Part shown: positions 6,023 through 7,088 of the stretch, piece after piece | How the letters are laid out: each line of letters starts with the position of its first letter | Position numbering within the stretch: position 1 is the stretch's first letter | Source of the DNA: Actinomycetota bacterium | GTDB lineage: Bacteria; Actinomycetota; Thermoleophilia; Gaiellales; Gaiellaceae | Assembly (NCBI GenBank): GCA_013812265.1 | Contig: JACCTQ010000057.1 | Location: 1-7,088 of the forward strand | DNA length: 7,088 nucleotides | Reading direction: 5' to 3' | Program-made: the position numbers and the translations under genes | Notes under the pieces: model-generated | What the model was told of the DNA's origin: nothing | The model's input: the letters and a program-made list of their open reading frames with translations, nothing else | The model's database searches: none

Positions 6023-6460
6023 ATGGCAGCGAAGGCGGATTTCACGAGCGAGGAGTGGGAGACGATGCAAAAGGGCGTGACGGGCGCAGGAATGCTCGTC
6101 TCCGTCAGCGACCGCAGCTTCTTCGACACCTTCAAGGAAGCAGGCAGCCTGGCGAAGCACCTGGTGGCCGCGCGCAAAGACAGCAACAGTCAGCTTGTCC
6201 GGGAGCTCGCCGAGACACGCGGGAGCGGCTTTGGGCTGACCTCGTCCCCCGGGGAGATCGAGAGCGAGACGGTCGAAGCGCTTCGGTCCTCCGTCGCGAC
6301 CCTCGAGACGAAGGCGTCCGACGAGGTGGAGGCCTACCGAGCCTTCGTGACAGGGCTGGCCCAGTCCGTCGCGAACGCCGCGGGGGGCGGCGACACGGCC
6401 GAGAGCGGCGCCCTCGACAAGATCCGGGCTGCATTGGGTGGCGCTGAACCGGCCGCCTAA
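6023..6460 (+). CDS. Uncharacterised 145-residue helical protein
   Basis: ATG 6023 has a strong GGAGGA (6012-6017) five bases before it; a second ATG at 6018 is out of frame. The product begins MAAKADFTSEEWETMQKGVT and is predicted almost wholly helical: an acidic/Trp helix (7-18), an AGMLVSVSDRSFFDTFKEAG segment (22-41), an amphipathic helix through VRELAETRG (59-67), a longer Glu/Val helix (~77-115), then an Ala/Gly-rich tail (~116-145). There is no signal peptide, membrane segment, Cys or His cluster. I recall actinobacterial hypothetical proteins with the same 'FT-EEW' opening, but no function; a small helical-bundle (TerB-like) fold is only a guess. It is divergent from mutS2 (155-bp gap) and 127 bp before the helicase, the same direction, so it may share a transcript with it. 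Confidence 0.9.
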   Translation: MAAKADFTSEEWETMQKGVTGAGMLVSVSDRSFFDTFKEAGSLAKHLVAARKDSNSQLVRELAETRGSGFGLTSSPGEIESETVEALRSSVATLETKASDEVEAYRAFVTGLAQSVANAAGGGDTAESGALDKIRAALGGAEPAA

Positions 6461-6469
6461 ACCGCGGCC
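6451..6469 (+). other. GC stem-loop with the stop codon in its loop
   Basis: GGCCGC (6451-6456) and GCGGCC (6464-6469) form a 6-bp stem whose 7-base loop contains the TAA of the 145-residue gene. No T tract follows, so it is at best an attenuating or mRNA-stability structure between this gene and the helicase. Confidence 0.3.
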
Positions 6470-6527
6470 CGCTGCTACCCTGCATGCACGGTCGGCAATA
6501 CCGTCGGCCTGTGAGATGAGCTTTCTC

Positions 6528-6584
6528 GTTCCTCCTTCGGGTGTTTCGAGGTCGGCCTGTCTCGAACCCTTAAAGGAGTCGAAC
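6528..6584 (+). promoter_or_regulatory. Leader hairpin sequestering the helicase ribosome-binding site
   Basis: In the 5' leader of the DEAD-box gene the Shine-Dalgarno AAGGAG (6573-6578) pairs perfectly with CTCCTT (6532-6537). The helix continues outward with GTTC/GAAC (6528-6531 with 6581-6584, two-base bulge) and inward with GGG/CCC (6539-6541 with 6567-6569) and TTCGAG/CTCGAA (6545-6550 with 6561-6566), closing on a 10-base loop, GTCGGCCTGT. That is 19 Watson-Crick pairs interrupted by small internal loops. The start TTG (6588) lies just outside. No T tract follows, so it is not an intrinsic terminator. It would hold translation off until melted, for example by temperature change, a bound factor or the helicase itself. 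Confidence 0.6.
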
Positions 6585-6587
6585 AAC

Positions 6588-7088
<501 letters not shown>

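Noticed and set aside
5070..6447. Long plus-strand open frames (5070-5915 and 5500-6447)
   Set aside because: They are antisense to mutS2 or out of frame over the 6023 gene, without recognisable domains or ribosome sites.
6541..6569. GGTTCGAG-like sequence resembling a tRNA T arm
   Set aside because: No acceptor stem, D arm or anticodon arm surrounds it; it is part of the leader hairpin.

Overview
This is a GC-rich bacterial window, most likely actinobacterial. The coding style (GC-rich third positions, frequent GTG/TTG starts) and the presence of an actinobacterial-type VLRF1 release-factor homologue next to MutS2 point to Actinomycetota, perhaps a Thermoleophilia-like lineage. That placement is inference from gene content; there is no rRNA here to confirm it.

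Left part (1-2783) is loosely packed and looks like accessory DNA. It holds the C-terminal end of a TPR-repeat protein (1-630), a gap with a short VOC/glyoxalase-like coding remnant on the minus strand (677-733), a 56-residue orphan gene (915-1085), a secreted multi-copper protein (1306-2577) and a headless remnant of an adenylate-kinase/topology-modulation-type P-loop gene (2623-2775, minus). The copper protein joins a domain that appears to carry the full ligand set of a PHM-type (type II copper, ascorbate-dependent) monooxygenase to a C-terminal type I copper cupredoxin domain.

Middle part (2784-5867) holds two convergent genes: an acVLRF1-type peptidyl-tRNA hydrolase/release-factor homologue (plus) and mutS2 (minus). 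A long imperfect stem-loop overlaps the mutS2 stop codon and fills the 66-bp gap. In Bacillus MutS2 recognises and splits collided ribosomes, and the eukaryotic relative of VLRF1 (Vms1/ANKZF1) frees stalled peptides from tRNA on split 60S subunits. The pair could therefore be a ribosome-rescue locus. In this copy the VLRF1 catalytic loop lacks a glutamine where eRF1 has GGQ.

Right part (5868-7088) has a divergent control region with a 17-bp imperfect palindrome plus an extra half-site, a 145-residue uncharacterised helical protein (6023-6460), and the N-terminal half of a DEAD-box RNA helicase (6588 to the window end). The helicase ribosome-binding site is completely paired within a 19-bp-pair leader hairpin (6528-6584), which suggests translational control of the helicase by RNA structure. 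The most rewarding leads are this hairpin, the MutS2/VLRF1 pairing and the copper fusion protein.
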